26,515 nt of DNA from CAITQP01 sp964387965 (lineage in GTDB: Bacteria; Patescibacteriota; Minisyncoccia; Phycocordibacterales; UBA9973). A program made the translations under genes and the position numbers. The notes beneath the pieces were generated by a model that saw only the letters and a program-made list of their open reading frames with translations, did no database searches and was not told the origin of the DNA. Where the stretch lies: the NCBI GenBank assembly GCA_964387965.1, contig CAYLXO010000010.1:1-26515 (forward strand), written 5' to 3'. Shown in pieces: positions 25,616-26,515 of the stretch; within the stretch, counting starts at the first letter, position 1, and each line of letters opens with the position of its first letter.

Positions 25616-26275
25616 TTAACAGCCATAACACATCATTATTTCGTTGATTACATCTTCAAGAAGAAGACGCAGTTTAAGCGCGAACTCCAGTTTTTTCCTA
25701 TTGTTCATTCGCTTATACATATTTGGCTCAAGTCCGTGTTCAACGAATTTCCTTTTCTTACCGTAAATGCGTTTTAAAACATAGAAACGCACCCGCCTAA
25801 GTCTTTTGGGCATCTTAGTAATCCATCTGTGCCCGTTAAAAGCGTACCGAAGCTCTTCCCATCTTTGCATAGTTTTCTTTGAAAGTGGGAGGCACTCTTC
25901 GTCATCCTGAAACGCAGATATCAATGAAAAAATATTCGCCAAATTACTCGATTGAAGTAAATTTGACTCATAAAAATGATACAAATCAGCTTCACTATGG
26001 AGCTGTTTGCGATATTCTTTTCTTCTCTTGTTATCATGAGTTTCCGGTATTCCGTCTACGAGTATCGGTACTTCGAGTACGCTAAACATCATTTCTACAT
26101 ACCCTTGTGGATCCTCAGGCATAGTATCAATGCTTCTTTCTCGCAAAAGACGCGAATCTTCGTAAATAAAATACTGGTTGATGTATTTCCTTCTTAGTAA
26201 CTCTTCGGCAAGGTGTACATGGCTAGATATCCGTTGCTGTGTTGGTGTTGTCTGTTCAATTGTTAAAGGTTCCAT
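25616..26275 (-). CDS. Unrecognised 219-aa soluble protein
   Basis: I do not recognise this protein. There is no signal peptide and no TM segment, so it is probably cytosolic. The N-terminal half is mixed and helical-looking (A-E-E-L-L-R-R-K-Y-I-N near residue 23). The C-terminal part (about 155-205) is strongly basic and helical, with runs such as K-R-L-R-R-V-R and K-K-R-K, and the chain ends M-M-C-Y-G-C. Basic helices could bind nucleic acid; that is only inference. It is a single-gene unit with a consensus promoter overlapped by a perfect palindrome upstream and a strong terminator downstream, so it is independently regulated from MurC and the helicase. No clear Shine-Dalgarno sequence precedes the ATG. 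Confidence 0.8.
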   Translation of the reverse strand: MEPLTIEQTTPTQQRISSHVHLAEELLRRKYINQYFIYEDSRLLRERSIDTMPEDPQGYVEMMFSVLEVPILVDGIPETHDNKRRKEYRKQLHSEADLYHFYESNLLQSSNLANIFSLISAFQDDEECLPLSKKTMQRWEELRYAFNGHRWITKMPKRLRRVRFYVLKRIYGKKRKFVEHGLEPNMYKRMNNRKKLEFALKLRLLLEDVINEIMMCYGC

Positions 26276-26299
26276 TTCGTGTCAGTTTTGTTCAAATAT

Positions 26300-26322
26300 A
26301 TTATATCACTTATTGATATAAT
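26300..26322. promoter_or_regulatory. Perfect palindrome between and over the promoter boxes, candidate operator
   Basis: ATTATATCA and TGATATAAT, a perfect 9-bp inverted repeat with a 5-nt centre (26309-26313). It fills the spacer and includes the whole -10 box, the position where a dimeric repressor would block RNA polymerase. The regulator is unknown. Confidence 0.6.
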
Positions 26323-26328
26323 TGTCAA
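26300..26328 (-). promoter_or_regulatory. Consensus sigma70 promoter of the 219-aa gene
   Basis: On the minus strand, TTGACA (26323-26328), a 17-nt spacer and TATAAT (26300-26305): a perfect match at both boxes and optimal spacing. The expected start of transcription near 26293 gives a leader of about 18 nt before the ATG at 26275. Confidence 0.88.
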
Positions 26329-26335
26329 ACAAGCC

Positions 26336-26515
26336 TTATTTTAAGGCGTTCCCTACACGATATGCTTCCCCTGCCCCCATAGTGACAAAGACGTCGTTTT
26401 CACCAAGACCTGCGTCTTTAAAATAAGCTTCTGCCTCTTCGAACGAAGTAAACGCGCGAGCCCCACTAACATGCGCGCTTACCGCTTGTGCCAAAATCTC
26501 ACTTGAAACGGTCGG
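26336..26515 (-). CDS. murC: C-terminal end of a MurC-like UDP-N-acetylmuramate--alanine ligase
   Basis: The last 59 residues of a gene whose start lies beyond the right edge; stop TAA at 26336-26338. Read from the edge, the frame shows a helix (S-S-E-I-L-A-Q-A-V), a S-F-E-E-A-E-A-Y-F segment, then D-V-F-V-T-M-G-A-G-E-A-Y-R-V-G-N. The strand followed by M-G-A-G-(D/E) and a short helix is the usual ending of MurC, where the last Mur-ligase domain closes. MurC adds L-alanine to UDP-MurNAc in cytoplasmic peptidoglycan precursor synthesis. Only the last domain's end is visible, so a related Mur ligase cannot be ruled out. The consensus promoter of the next gene starts 8 bp after its stop, and no terminator is seen between them. 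Confidence 0.6.
   Translation of the reverse strand, partial: PTVSSEILAQAVSAHVSGARAFTSFEEAEAYFKDAGLGENDVFVTMGAGEAYRVGNALK

Overview
The window looks like a chromosomal segment of a Candidatus Patescibacteria (CPR) bacterium, probably a Parcubacteria-type lineage. This is inferred from moderate-to-low GC, tight packing of almost all genes on the minus strand, a reduced phenylalanyl-tRNA synthetase, and secreted-protein modules that I recall from CPR genomes: G-x-x-W...G-W repeats, poly-glycine linkers, and giant wall proteins with an RKWQIASDA segment. No rRNA, tRNA, CRISPR array or insertion sequence was found.

Layout along the minus strand, in transcription order from the right end: the C-terminus of a MurC-like ligase (26336-26515); an unrecognised 219-aa protein behind a consensus sigma70 promoter that carries a perfect palindrome (25616-26275) and is followed by an intrinsic terminator; a UvrD/RecB-like helicase fused to a PD-(D/E)XK nuclease (22570-25554); and pheS with its terminator (21665-22449). 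A possible 38-aa membrane protein on the plus strand lies between pheS and the helicase gene. Then comes a surface-protein island of about 18.5 kb (3172-21621), followed by pheT (1353-3140), an inactive-looking site-2 protease homologue (688-1326) and the start of a secreted GW-repeat/poly-Gly protein that runs off the left edge. The island therefore separates pheS from pheT, which are adjacent in most bacteria.

The island has two transcription blocks. The first has a 4237-aa membrane-anchored, mostly beta-helical giant protein and a 66-aa single-pass protein. The second starts at a good extended -10 promoter (8658-8686). It encodes a small secreted protein homologous to the last ~135 residues of the giant, a protein (or two, since a 100-N gap interrupts it) with tandem DUF916-like beta-sandwich domains and a C-terminal membrane anchor, a secreted protein ending in a canonical two-loop dockerin, and two membrane-anchored cohesin-domain proteins.

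Two working ideas tie the island together. (1) The dockerin protein may dock on the two membrane cohesins made from the same operon, giving a cohesin/dockerin surface assembly with no glycoside hydrolase in view. (2) The giant protein, the small homologue of its C-terminus (both with a conserved W-T-L tripeptide), the DUF916-like anchored protein and the small membrane protein resemble the part list of the Firmicutes WxL/Csc cell-surface complexes. Both are inferences from domain order and sequence reading, not from database searches. Genes in the window lack clear Shine-Dalgarno sequences, and several -10 boxes sit 6-12 nt from the start codon, which suggests leaderless mRNAs.
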